NCBI GenBank assembly: GCA_900119285.1
Contig: FPIT01000012.1
Location: forward strand, 1-64,000
Origin: Prevotellaceae bacterium HUN156
GTDB lineage: Bacteria; Bacteroidota; Bacteroidia; Bacteroidales; Bacteroidaceae
DNA: 64,000 nt
Direction: 5' to 3'
A model generated the notes under the pieces. The model was not told the origin of the DNA and made no database searches. It saw only the letters and a program-made list of their open reading frames with translations. Shown here piece after piece: positions 57,120-64,000 of this stretch. Every line of letters starts with the position of its first letter. Position 1 is the first letter of the stretch. A program made the position numbers and the translations under genes.

Positions 57120-58616
57120 ATGAAAAAGTTCCTTATTCTTTCCGCAGCAGCAACACTGTTGATGGCCTGCGGAAGCAAGATACCTGAGCAGTTCAGCGAG
57201 TCAGACGACCTACCCAACATTTATCCAGACTATACCAATGTCACCGTACCTATCAATATAGCACCGCTAACCTTCGAGATGGACGGCAAGGTGGAAGGTA
57301 TGGTTACCAAACTGACAGCTGGCGACGAAGAGATTATTTGCGATGGCAGAAAGGTACAACCAGATGCTGATGACTGGAAGCTACTGACAGAGAGTGCCAA
57401 GGGAAATGCCATCAAGGTGGAGGTATTTGTAGAGAAAAACGACCAATGGACACGCTTCAAGCCTTTCAACATCTACGTATCGCCCGACTCCATTGACCCC
57501 TATATCAGTTATCGTCTTATCTCTCCATCGTATGTCACTTACGAAGAGCTGACCATCAATCAGCGTTGTCTTGAGAACTACGACGAGAGCGTTATCTACG
57601 ACAATATGCTTTGCTCAGAAGGTGCTAACGGACAATGTATCAACTGTCATAACTTCCAACAATACAATCCTGACAGAATGCAGTTTCATGCACGTCAGAA
57701 CATGGGCGGAACAATCATTGCCTGCGATGGAGACATCCAAAAGATAGATATGCGCAACGACTCCATTCTCTCGGCTGGTGTCTATCCCACTTGGCATCCT
57801 TGGCTAAAATATATCGTCTATTCTACGAATATGACAGCTCAGATTTTCCACTCTGTGGATCCCAACAAGATTGAGGTCTTTGATACCGAGAGTGATCTGA
57901 TAGCCTATGACTTGGAGAAGAACGAGGTGACTAACATAGAGAACGATCCTACAGAACTGGAATGTTTCCCATTCTGGGCTCCCGATGGTAAAACGCTCTA
58001 CTATTGCAGCGCTCACTTTGAATATAAAGACACCATTGATCATGGTAAAGAGTTGATTATGCGTAATGAAGAGGTGAAATACAACCTTTATAAGAAGCGT
58101 TTCAATCCTGAAACTATGCAGTTTGGTCCACGTGAGTTGGTATTTGCTGCCGACTCTCTCGGCAAGAGTGCCACACTGCCACGCATCTCACCAGATGGTC
58201 GCTATCTGATGTTCACCTTGGCTAAGTCTGGCGTCTTCCACATCTGGCACCACGATGCCGACCTCTGGATGTTGGATCTCAAAACTGGCAAGATGCGCAA
58301 CATGGAAGAAATCAACTCACCCGATACCGAGAGCTATCACTCATGGTCAAGCAATGGTCGCTGGGTGGTATTCAGCAGTCGTCGTTACGACAGCAACTAC
58401 ACCCGCCCATACATTGTCCACATTGACAGTAACGGCCATGCTGGCAAACCTTTCGAACTGCCTTGCGCAGATCCAGACTATCATCGTCAGTTCTTGAAGT
58501 GTTACAATATTCCAGAGTTTATGCGCGGTCCTGTAACCATCAAGCCACAACAGTTTGCCGATGCACTGAAACAAGAAGCCCGACCAGTAAAATACGTTGA
58601 GCACAACAGTAAATAA
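57120..58616 (+). CDS. PD40/TolB-like lipoprotein with CxxCH motif (498 aa)
   Basis: Lipobox LLMAC (Cys17). Residues 20-150 form a beta-rich N-terminal domain; a single c-type heme-like motif CINCH lies at 173-177. The rest is a beta-propeller of the WD40-like PD40 kind: FPFWAPDGKTLYYCSA, RISPDGRYLMFTL, and SYHSWSSNGRWVVFSSR. If heme is bound it would be attached outside the cytoplasm. It starts 1 nt after the membrane protein gene and precedes a TonB-dependent receptor, suggesting a joint envelope function such as uptake or redox. Confidence 0.75.
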   Translation: MKKFLILSAAATLLMACGSKIPEQFSESDDLPNIYPDYTNVTVPINIAPLTFEMDGKVEGMVTKLTAGDEEIICDGRKVQPDADDWKLLTESAKGNAIKVEVFVEKNDQWTRFKPFNIYVSPDSIDPYISYRLISPSYVTYEELTINQRCLENYDESVIYDNMLCSEGANGQCINCHNFQQYNPDRMQFHARQNMGGTIIACDGDIQKIDMRNDSILSAGVYPTWHPWLKYIVYSTNMTAQIFHSVDPNKIEVFDTESDLIAYDLEKNEVTNIENDPTELECFPFWAPDGKTLYYCSAHFEYKDTIDHGKELIMRNEEVKYNLYKKRFNPETMQFGPRELVFAADSLGKSATLPRISPDGRYLMFTLAKSGVFHIWHHDADLWMLDLKTGKMRNMEEINSPDTESYHSWSSNGRWVVFSSRRYDSNYTRPYIVHIDSNGHAGKPFELPCADPDYHRQFLKCYNIPEFMRGPVTIKPQQFADALKQEARPVKYVEHNSK

Positions 58617-58621
58617 CAGCG

Positions 58622-58759
58622 GGGTTGATAGACGGTTTTTTAGTTAAATAAACCAAAAAAAAAGTGTTAGCTTTTTACTAATTATGATTAGGAGTGTCTT
58701 ATAATAAACAACAAATCCCACTAAAAGCTAAACACTTGTGAAATATCGTCTATCAACCC
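58622..58759. repeat. Nested inverted repeats enclosing a start codon
   Basis: Outer arms GGGTTGATAGACG (58622-58634) and CGTCTATCAACCC (58747-58759), perfect 13 bp. Inner arms AAGTGTTAGCTTTT (58662-58675) and AAAAGCTAAACACTT (58723-58737), with one base bulged. The GTG start (58738) of the receptor gene lies between the inner and outer right arms. Confidence 0.75.
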
Positions 58760-61700
58760 TTATCTTTGCCTGTTGGTATAGTATCATACTGGCAAGCGCC
58801 CAAACCACTTCTATGTCTGCACGTATTGTTGATGCAGACTCCGATGAGGCTTTGGAGAAAGCCACCTCACAACTATATCGTATCTCTCAGCGTCAGGGGC
58901 ATCGCGATACCACCTTTGTAACAGGTAAGTTCTCTGACCATGAAGGAAATATCGTTTTCAATAATCTGCAGTCTGGCAACTATCTACTGCGCATATCGTT
59001 TCTCGGCTATAAGAACATTAACAAGAGTTTTCATGCTAATGGTACTGATGCCATAGCATTGGGACGTATCCGAATGCAGGCTGATGCTCAGCAGCTAAAA
59101 GAGACTGTGGTAACAGCCAATTTGCCTAAGATGTTGGTGAAGGATGACACCGTTGTATATAATGCCGATGCCTTCCGAGTGCCAGAAGGAAGCGTCATTG
59201 AGTCGTTGGTAGAAGCACTGCCTGGTGCCAAGATTGATGACGACGGAAAGATTAGCATCAATGGTAAGAGTGTAAGGAAATTTAAGATGGACGGTCGCGA
59301 CTTCATGACAGGCAACAATGATGCCGTGATGAAGAACCTGCCCTCGTATGTGGTGGACCAAGTGAAAGCCTACGACGAGAAGAGCGACCTGTCGAGAATG
59401 ACAGGATTGGATGATGGCAACGATGACTTTGTATTGGAATTCGTTACCAAAAAGAGCGTCCGAAAAGGACTGCAAGCTAATCCTGATATCGGCTATGGTA
59501 CTGAGGGACGCTATGGTATTCGTCTGACAGCCATGAAACCTTTTGGCGATATGCGATACACGTTTATGGGTAATGCCAACAACGTGAATGACCGTAACTT
59601 CACTGGTCGTGGAGGAAGAGGACGCGGCAATGGTCAGGGACAACGCGAGACGAAGACGGCTGCGCTTGATGCAAGCTATGAGAATAAGAAAGTGAAATGG
59701 AGCGGACGTGTGACATGGAACCACGCAGATACCGACAACTGGAACAGAACGGCATCAGAGAGTTTCGTTAATACACGTGGCGGTGCCTTCTCAAACAGCA
59801 TCAGTCAAAGCTATTCGCGCAACAACAACTGGACGGGTAATATGAACCTGCAATGGACTATCGACTCTGTGACAACCTTGTCGTTCCGTCCTGACGTAAG
59901 CTATCAGACCAGTGATAGTCGTGACTTCTCTACTTCGGCAGCCTTTAATGCTGATCCTTACTTACATGTCACTGACCCACTGAGTACTGAGGGACTGCAA
60001 GCCATGCAACAGAAAGGATTAGTGGTGAACAGCAGACAGAATAAAGGATTGGGGTATAATGACAATGCAAACGTCAACGGCCAGTTGCAGATATACCGCC
60101 GACTTGGCTCTAAAGGTCGTAACATCGCACTAAGTTCTCAATTCAGCTATCGCAACGGCAACAGCCAAAATGCCAGTCTCTCAGCTGTGCATTTGTATCA
60201 AGAGAAAAACAAGCAAGGTGAAGACTCTACCTACCAAACAAACCGCTATACCAATTCAGCAGACCATCAACTAAGTTACTCGTTGGGGTTCACCTACACA
60301 GAGCCTCTACTGCTCTTCAAAGCTAATGAAGAACCAGAAATGATGGGTATGCCAGGAATGCCACAGATGGGCGGTCCATTTGGTGGTGGAAATCGCGGTG
60401 GAAATCGTGGAAGAAGGAACTTCGGACAGCAAGGTATCTTCCTACAGCTGAACTATCGCTATCGTTATAGCCATCAGAAGAATGATCCTTCTACCTATGA
60501 CTTCCCCGACTATAGTGATGAGGCCTTTAATAGTGTGCTACAAGACTATCGCCAATGGACAGCACTCTTCGGATTCTTGGAGAATCCATACGAATCATAT
60601 CTAAGCAAAGACCTCACACGCTATTCTGAGCGTACGGAATATGGACATAATGCTGATGTTCAGCTGCGCTTTATTCGTAATAAGGTGAACATGAGCATGG
60701 GCGTATCTTTCCAACCAGAGAAGTCACATTATATTCAGCAATATCTTGGAAAGCCAGTAGATACGGTTCGTACCGTAACTACCATATCGCCTACTATGGA
60801 TTTGCGCATACGCTTCAATCAGCAGACCAATCTGCAGTTGAACTTCCGAGGACAGACACAACAGCCCAACATCACTCAGTTGCTCGACATCTATGATGAC
60901 ACTAATCCGCTGAACATCACAATGGGTAATCCCGGACTGAAGCCCTCGTTTACAACCAATCTGCGTGCTAACTTCCAGATGATGCGACAGACTAAGTTTG
61001 TGGCTGACAGCATGGGATTCCAGATACCAAAAGCACAAAGGCACTGGAGTTTTAATGCCAATGCTTCATGGCAGACCACCAGCAACTCTATCGGTAATAT
61101 CGTGACATATAACGAGAAAACGGGTGGACGCATCTCTCGACCCGAGAATATCAACGGTAACTGGAGCACCAACCTCGGCATGAGTTTCAATATCGGACTT
61201 GACACACTGAATCGTTGGGACATCAGTGGTTCTATTGATGGACGCTACGACCATCGTATAGGATATGTGAATCTGAACCGCACAGCAGAGCCAGACCGCA
61301 ATGTCACTCATACCTATAACCTCGCACCATCCGTATCTCTCAGCTATCGCAACTCATGGCTCAGCTTCTCACTGAATGGGCGCACCACCTATGCCCGCAC
61401 TGAGAATCGTCTGCAGGCATCCAATAATCTGACTACATGGAACTACTCGTATGGTGGTAACACGAAGATTACCTTCCCATGGGGCACCAACCTAAGTACC
61501 GACTTCCATGTATTCAGCAAGCGCGGCTATAGTGATGCCACGCTGAATACTGACGAACTAATATGGAATGCGCAACTATCGCAGAGTTTCCTGCGTGGCA
61601 AGCCCCTGACTATCATGCTGCAATGGTATGATATTCTGCACGAACAAACCAACTTCTCACGCATGGTCAATGCCAATGGATGGCGCGACCAAGAGGTTAA

Positions 61701-61887
61701 CGCCATCACAAGTTATGCCATGCTGCACGTCAGCTATCGACTGAACCTCTTCGGTAATGGTAACAACCGTGGTGGACGTGGCAGATGGGGCGACAGACCT
61801 CGTGGCGGATTCGGCGATGGTCCTCGCGGTGGATTTGGAGGCGGTCCTGGTGGATTTGGCGGAGGCATGCCACCAGGTGCCTTCTAA
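58738..61887 (+). CDS. TonB-dependent receptor-like outer membrane protein (1049 aa)
   Basis: GTG start giving a signal peptide (1-21, ending ASA). A carboxypeptidase-regulatory-like domain follows (about 23-115), then a plug-like region (ALPGAKIDDDGKISINGKSVRKFKMDGRDF) and a large beta barrel of the outer membrane beta-barrel family. The C-terminus does not end in the usual aromatic residue but in a Gly/Arg-rich tail (RGGRGRWGDRPRGGFGDG...), a second Gly/Arg-rich loop occurring near 285-295. It follows the membrane protein and CxxCH lipoprotein genes by 121 nt. The substrate is unknown. The nested hairpin over the start codon may limit translation. Confidence 0.85.
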   Translation: MKYRLSTLIFACWYSIILASAQTTSMSARIVDADSDEALEKATSQLYRISQRQGHRDTTFVTGKFSDHEGNIVFNNLQSGNYLLRISFLGYKNINKSFHANGTDAIALGRIRMQADAQQLKETVVTANLPKMLVKDDTVVYNADAFRVPEGSVIESLVEALPGAKIDDDGKISINGKSVRKFKMDGRDFMTGNNDAVMKNLPSYVVDQVKAYDEKSDLSRMTGLDDGNDDFVLEFVTKKSVRKGLQANPDIGYGTEGRYGIRLTAMKPFGDMRYTFMGNANNVNDRNFTGRGGRGRGNGQGQRETKTAALDASYENKKVKWSGRVTWNHADTDNWNRTASESFVNTRGGAFSNSISQSYSRNNNWTGNMNLQWTIDSVTTLSFRPDVSYQTSDSRDFSTSAAFNADPYLHVTDPLSTEGLQAMQQKGLVVNSRQNKGLGYNDNANVNGQLQIYRRLGSKGRNIALSSQFSYRNGNSQNASLSAVHLYQEKNKQGEDSTYQTNRYTNSADHQLSYSLGFTYTEPLLLFKANEEPEMMGMPGMPQMGGPFGGGNRGGNRGRRNFGQQGIFLQLNYRYRYSHQKNDPSTYDFPDYSDEAFNSVLQDYRQWTALFGFLENPYESYLSKDLTRYSERTEYGHNADVQLRFIRNKVNMSMGVSFQPEKSHYIQQYLGKPVDTVRTVTTISPTMDLRIRFNQQTNLQLNFRGQTQQPNITQLLDIYDDTNPLNITMGNPGLKPSFTTNLRANFQMMRQTKFVADSMGFQIPKAQRHWSFNANASWQTTSNSIGNIVTYNEKTGGRISRPENINGNWSTNLGMSFNIGLDTLNRWDISGSIDGRYDHRIGYVNLNRTAEPDRNVTHTYNLAPSVSLSYRNSWLSFSLNGRTTYARTENRLQASNNLTTWNYSYGGNTKITFPWGTNLSTDFHVFSKRGYSDATLNTDELIWNAQLSQSFLRGKPLTIMLQWYDILHEQTNFSRMVNANGWRDQEVNAITSYAMLHVSYRLNLFGNGNNRGGRGRWGDRPRGGFGDGPRGGFGGGPGGFGGGMPPGAF

Positions 61888-61905
61888 GTTAAATTGGTAA
61901 GTTAT

Positions 61906-62283
61906 TTAATCAACACTTACAATCTCACGACCAAATGGTGTCAGTGCGATAGCAGCTAACTTGAAATGTTGCTTACCAAAAGGTATACCAATAATGGTGA
62001 TGCAGAAGATTGTTCCCCATATTGCATGACCTACAGCAATCCAGATTCCACCAATCAGGAACCACAGCACATTCATGCCTGTGTTCAGACAACCTGTTTC
62101 TTGTCCTTTGACACGTACGTCACGACCGAATGGCCACAAACACAATGAAGACAGTTTCAAAATCTGCCAACCGAAAGGAATACCAATAATGGTAATCATC
62201 AACAAAAGGCCTGAGAATACATAGCCTAACGCCATAAAGAAACCTCCGAAAAGGACCCAAATAATGTTTCCTAAGATTTTCAT
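61906..62283 (-). CDS. YccF-family inner membrane protein (125 aa)
   Basis: Two copies of the YccF domain, each with NIIWVLFGG / NVLWFLIGG, an IIGIPFG core, and PFGRD / PFGRE at the end. Four to five membrane helices. Function is unknown in the family. Single gene with a -7 element at 62324-62331. Confidence 0.9.
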   Translation of the reverse strand: MKILGNIIWVLFGGFFMALGYVFSGLLLMITIIGIPFGWQILKLSSLCLWPFGRDVRVKGQETGCLNTGMNVLWFLIGGIWIAVGHAIWGTIFCITIIGIPFGKQHFKLAAIALTPFGREIVSVD

Positions 62284-62323
62284 AATGTTAGTAATTTTAA
62301 GTTTTTAATATTGGATTCAGGGG

Positions 62324-62331
62324 CAAATATA
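62324..62331 (-). promoter_or_regulatory. Promoter of YccF gene (-7 element)
   Basis: TATATTTG on the minus strand, 40 nt before ATG 62283. Confidence 0.5.
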
Positions 62332-62390
62332 GTGAAAATATTTGGAATTAAGAAGAAAAACAAAGTTTTTCTCTCTTTTATTCGTATCTT

Positions 62391-62545
62391 TGACTTTGTC
62401 GAAAATACTCTCGTTCGGAAATACTCAAATAAATTTGGTAGTTCACTCACTTATTCGTATCTTTGAGACAAATCTCGAAAATACTCTCGTTCGGAAATAC
62501 TCAAATAAATTTGGTATTTCACTCACTTATTCGTATCTTTGCAGG
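62391..62545 (+). repeat. Tandem promoter-bearing repeat upstream of cupin gene
   Basis: TTCGTATCTTTG occurs at 62391, 62454 and 62530 (spacing 63 and 76). Between copies are CGAAAATACTCTCGTTCGG, AAATACTCAAATAAATTTGG and TTCACTCACTTA. Each copy carries a TATCTTTG -7 element (62395, 62458, 62534). Related to the repeat at 55141-55275. Confidence 0.75.
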
Positions 62546-62598
62546 CAAACAAGGAAAATGGTATAACACCAACAAATATAACTAAAAACCCAAAAATC

Positions 62599-63072
62599 AT
62601 GATGAAACAAATGAAAAATTGGATGTTTGCTGCCATTCTTTTCGGTAGTTCTATGGTCTACATGTCGGCATGCAGTGAATCTAAAGCTAATGAAAAAGAA
62701 TCAGAACAGGTAGTGAAGAGTGAAGAACTGATACGCACCTCGCAGAGTTGGGATGGTGTAGAACTGCCAGACTATTTGCAGGGACGACCAGAACTAGTAG
62801 CAGTGAAATATGAGTTTCCAGCAGGACAAAAACTCGGCTGGCACCACCACCCCGTTATGAACTATGGAATTCTGGTGCAAGGAGAACTGACCATCATCGG
62901 ACAGGACGGCAAAGAGAAAGTGGTGCATGAGGGCGAACCCGTAGTAGAAATGGTAAACACCATCCACCACGGAGAGAACCGAGGAGACAAACCCGTCATC
63001 CTATATATGTTTTATCTCTCACAAAAGGATCTTCCACTGGCTGTACAGCACCCCGAAATTCCACTGGAATAA
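62599..63072 (+). CDS. Cupin-domain lipoprotein (157 aa)
   Basis: ATG 62599 gives MMKQMKNWMFAAILFGSSMVYMSAC, a lipoprotein signal with lipobox YMSAC. The frame is open from 62539, but that part overlaps the promoter repeat. A single cupin domain follows, with metal-binding residues visible in GWHHHPVMNYGILVQGELTI (two or three His and a Glu) and the second half NTIHHGENRGDKPVILYMF. Cupins of this size are sensors or small enzymes; the substrate is unknown. Driven by up to three tandem promoter elements. Confidence 0.82.
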   Translation: MMKQMKNWMFAAILFGSSMVYMSACSESKANEKESEQVVKSEELIRTSQSWDGVELPDYLQGRPELVAVKYEFPAGQKLGWHHHPVMNYGILVQGELTIIGQDGKEKVVHEGEPVVEMVNTIHHGENRGDKPVILYMFYLSQKDLPLAVQHPEIPLE

Positions 63073-63144
63073 CATCACAAGAATCATCTGAAAGTGGTCA
63101 TGAAACTATAAGAATAAAAATTTGGTCAGCTCGTTTTTTATTCG

Positions 63145-63152
63145 TACCTTTG
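63145..63152 (+). promoter_or_regulatory. Promoter of DUF1015 gene (-7 element)
   Basis: TACCTTTG, 45 nt before ATG 63198, with ATTCGTACCTTTG context similar to the promoter repeats. Confidence 0.55.
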
Positions 63153-63197
63153 TGCACTATAAAAATGTGTACAATCATTTAATTAATAATATTCATC

Positions 63198-64000
63198 ATG
63201 GCCATTGTAAAACCATTTAAGGGTATACGCCCACCAAAAGATTTGGTGGAGCAGGTAGAAAGTCGCCCATACGACGTGCTGGACTCAGAAGAGGCTCGCG
63301 CTGAAGCTGGCGACAACGAGAAGAGTCTGTATCACATCATCAAGCCTGAGATTGACTTCCCCGTAGGCACTTCAGAGTATGATCCGAAGGTATACGAGAA
63401 AGCTGCCGAGAACTTCCAGAAGTTCCAAGATAAAGGCTGGCTGGTGCAGGATGAGAAAGAACACTACTACATCTATGCACAGACCATGAATGGTAAGACG
63501 CAGTATGGTTTAGTAGTCTGCGCTCATACTGACGACTATATGGCTGGTCGCATCAAGAAGCACGAGCTAACTCGTCGCGACAAGGAAGAAGACCGCATGA
63601 AGCATGTTCGTGTGAACAATGCGAACATTGAGCCAGTATTCTTTGCTTATCCTGACAACGAAGTTCTGAATACACTGATTATGCGCTATGCCGCTACTAA
63701 GCCTGAATACGACTTCGTCGCTCCTATCGATGGTTTCCGCCATCAGTTCTGGGTAATCTCTGACGAGAAGGATATGCAAACCATTACTGATGAGTTTGCC
63801 AAAATGCCTTCTATGTATATCGCCGACGGTCACCATCGCTCTGCAGCAGCAGCTCTCGTAGGTGCTGAGAAGCAGAAACAGAATCCCAATCACAAAGGTG
63901 ACGAGGAATATAACTTCTTCATGGCTGTATGCTTCCAAGCAAGCCAGTTGACTATCCTCGACTACAACCGTGTAGTAAAAGACCTGAATGGTCTCTCGTC
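63198..64000 (+). CDS. DUF1015 family protein, 3' end outside window
   Basis: 267 codons of the N-terminal part. KPFKGIRPPKDLVEQVESRPYDVLDSEEARAEA is the family signature, and IADGHHRSAAA is the conserved core. DUF1015 proteins are cytoplasmic and of unknown activity; in many Bacteroidales the gene follows serC and serA and is used to support a role near serine metabolism. Here it is 12.5 kb from serA and has its own promoter. Confidence 0.9.
   Translation, partial: MAIVKPFKGIRPPKDLVEQVESRPYDVLDSEEARAEAGDNEKSLYHIIKPEIDFPVGTSEYDPKVYEKAAENFQKFQDKGWLVQDEKEHYYIYAQTMNGKTQYGLVVCAHTDDYMAGRIKKHELTRRDKEEDRMKHVRVNNANIEPVFFAYPDNEVLNTLIMRYAATKPEYDFVAPIDGFRHQFWVISDEKDMQTITDEFAKMPSMYIADGHHRSAAAALVGAEKQKQNPNHKGDEEYNFFMAVCFQASQLTILDYNRVVKDLNGLS

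Overview
The window looks like a Bacteroidales chromosome, most likely Prevotellaceae (Prevotella or a close relative). The evidence is: the Bacteroidetes -7 promoter element TAnnTTTG in front of many genes; almost no Shine-Dalgarno sequences; a run of lipoprotein fimbrillins; a short 290-residue RpoD-type primary sigma factor; TonB-linked outer membrane proteins; and dense short intergenic repeats. I saw no tRNA, rRNA, CRISPR array or transposase. Genus and function calls come from reading the proteins, not from searches.

Layout. 1-6713 (minus): a fimbrillin-family lipoprotein operon running off the left edge, with a 49-residue small protein inside it. 6772-6939: a promoter segment bounded by 19-bp perfect inverted repeats, next to a tyrosine recombinase (7106-8218, plus). 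It reads as a phase-variable fimbrial switch. In the orientation seen here the promoter points away from the fimbrillins and straight into a terminator whose stem contains the right-hand inverted repeat. Inversion would take that terminator apart and point the promoter at the fimbrillins. 8183-13011 (minus): dapA followed by a partner-switching module (SpoIIE-type phosphatase, RsbW-like ATPase, STAS protein, sensor-like ATPase). 13095-16787 (minus): glgB, a YhcH-family protein and a MORN-repeat protein.

16890-50639 is mostly housekeeping: kdsB, a DnaJ-like protein, a 5'-nucleotidase, nudC, a GH25 muramidase, trmN6, lon-tgt-lptG, a DEAD helicase, rpoD, a DUF5686-like barrel, an AddAB-like helicase-nuclease pair, an operon of a HAD phosphatase, panB and an MFS transporter, a RelA-type Rsh with a degraded hydrolase site, pepD, an OmpH/Skp-like protein, a DbpA-like helicase, and serC-serA. 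A four-helix-bundle (S23/IVP) gene with 19-bp terminal inverted repeats sits between serC and serA.

50640-63072 is an accessory stretch. A 930-bp repeat-rich spacer leads to a four-gene cluster of unknown function that includes an exported protein with three Cys2-His-Cys motifs. Then come a flavodoxin-like oxidoreductase, a membrane protein / CxxCH lipoprotein / TonB-dependent receptor set, a YccF protein and a cupin lipoprotein. The window ends in a DUF1015 gene, which in many Bacteroidales directly follows serA, so this stretch probably separated them.

A recurring theme is that several intergenic repeat families also occur in frame inside genes (recombinase, GH25, lptG, addB-like, dbpA-like). 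The family inside the dbpA-like gene is the one forming the ends of the S23 cassette.
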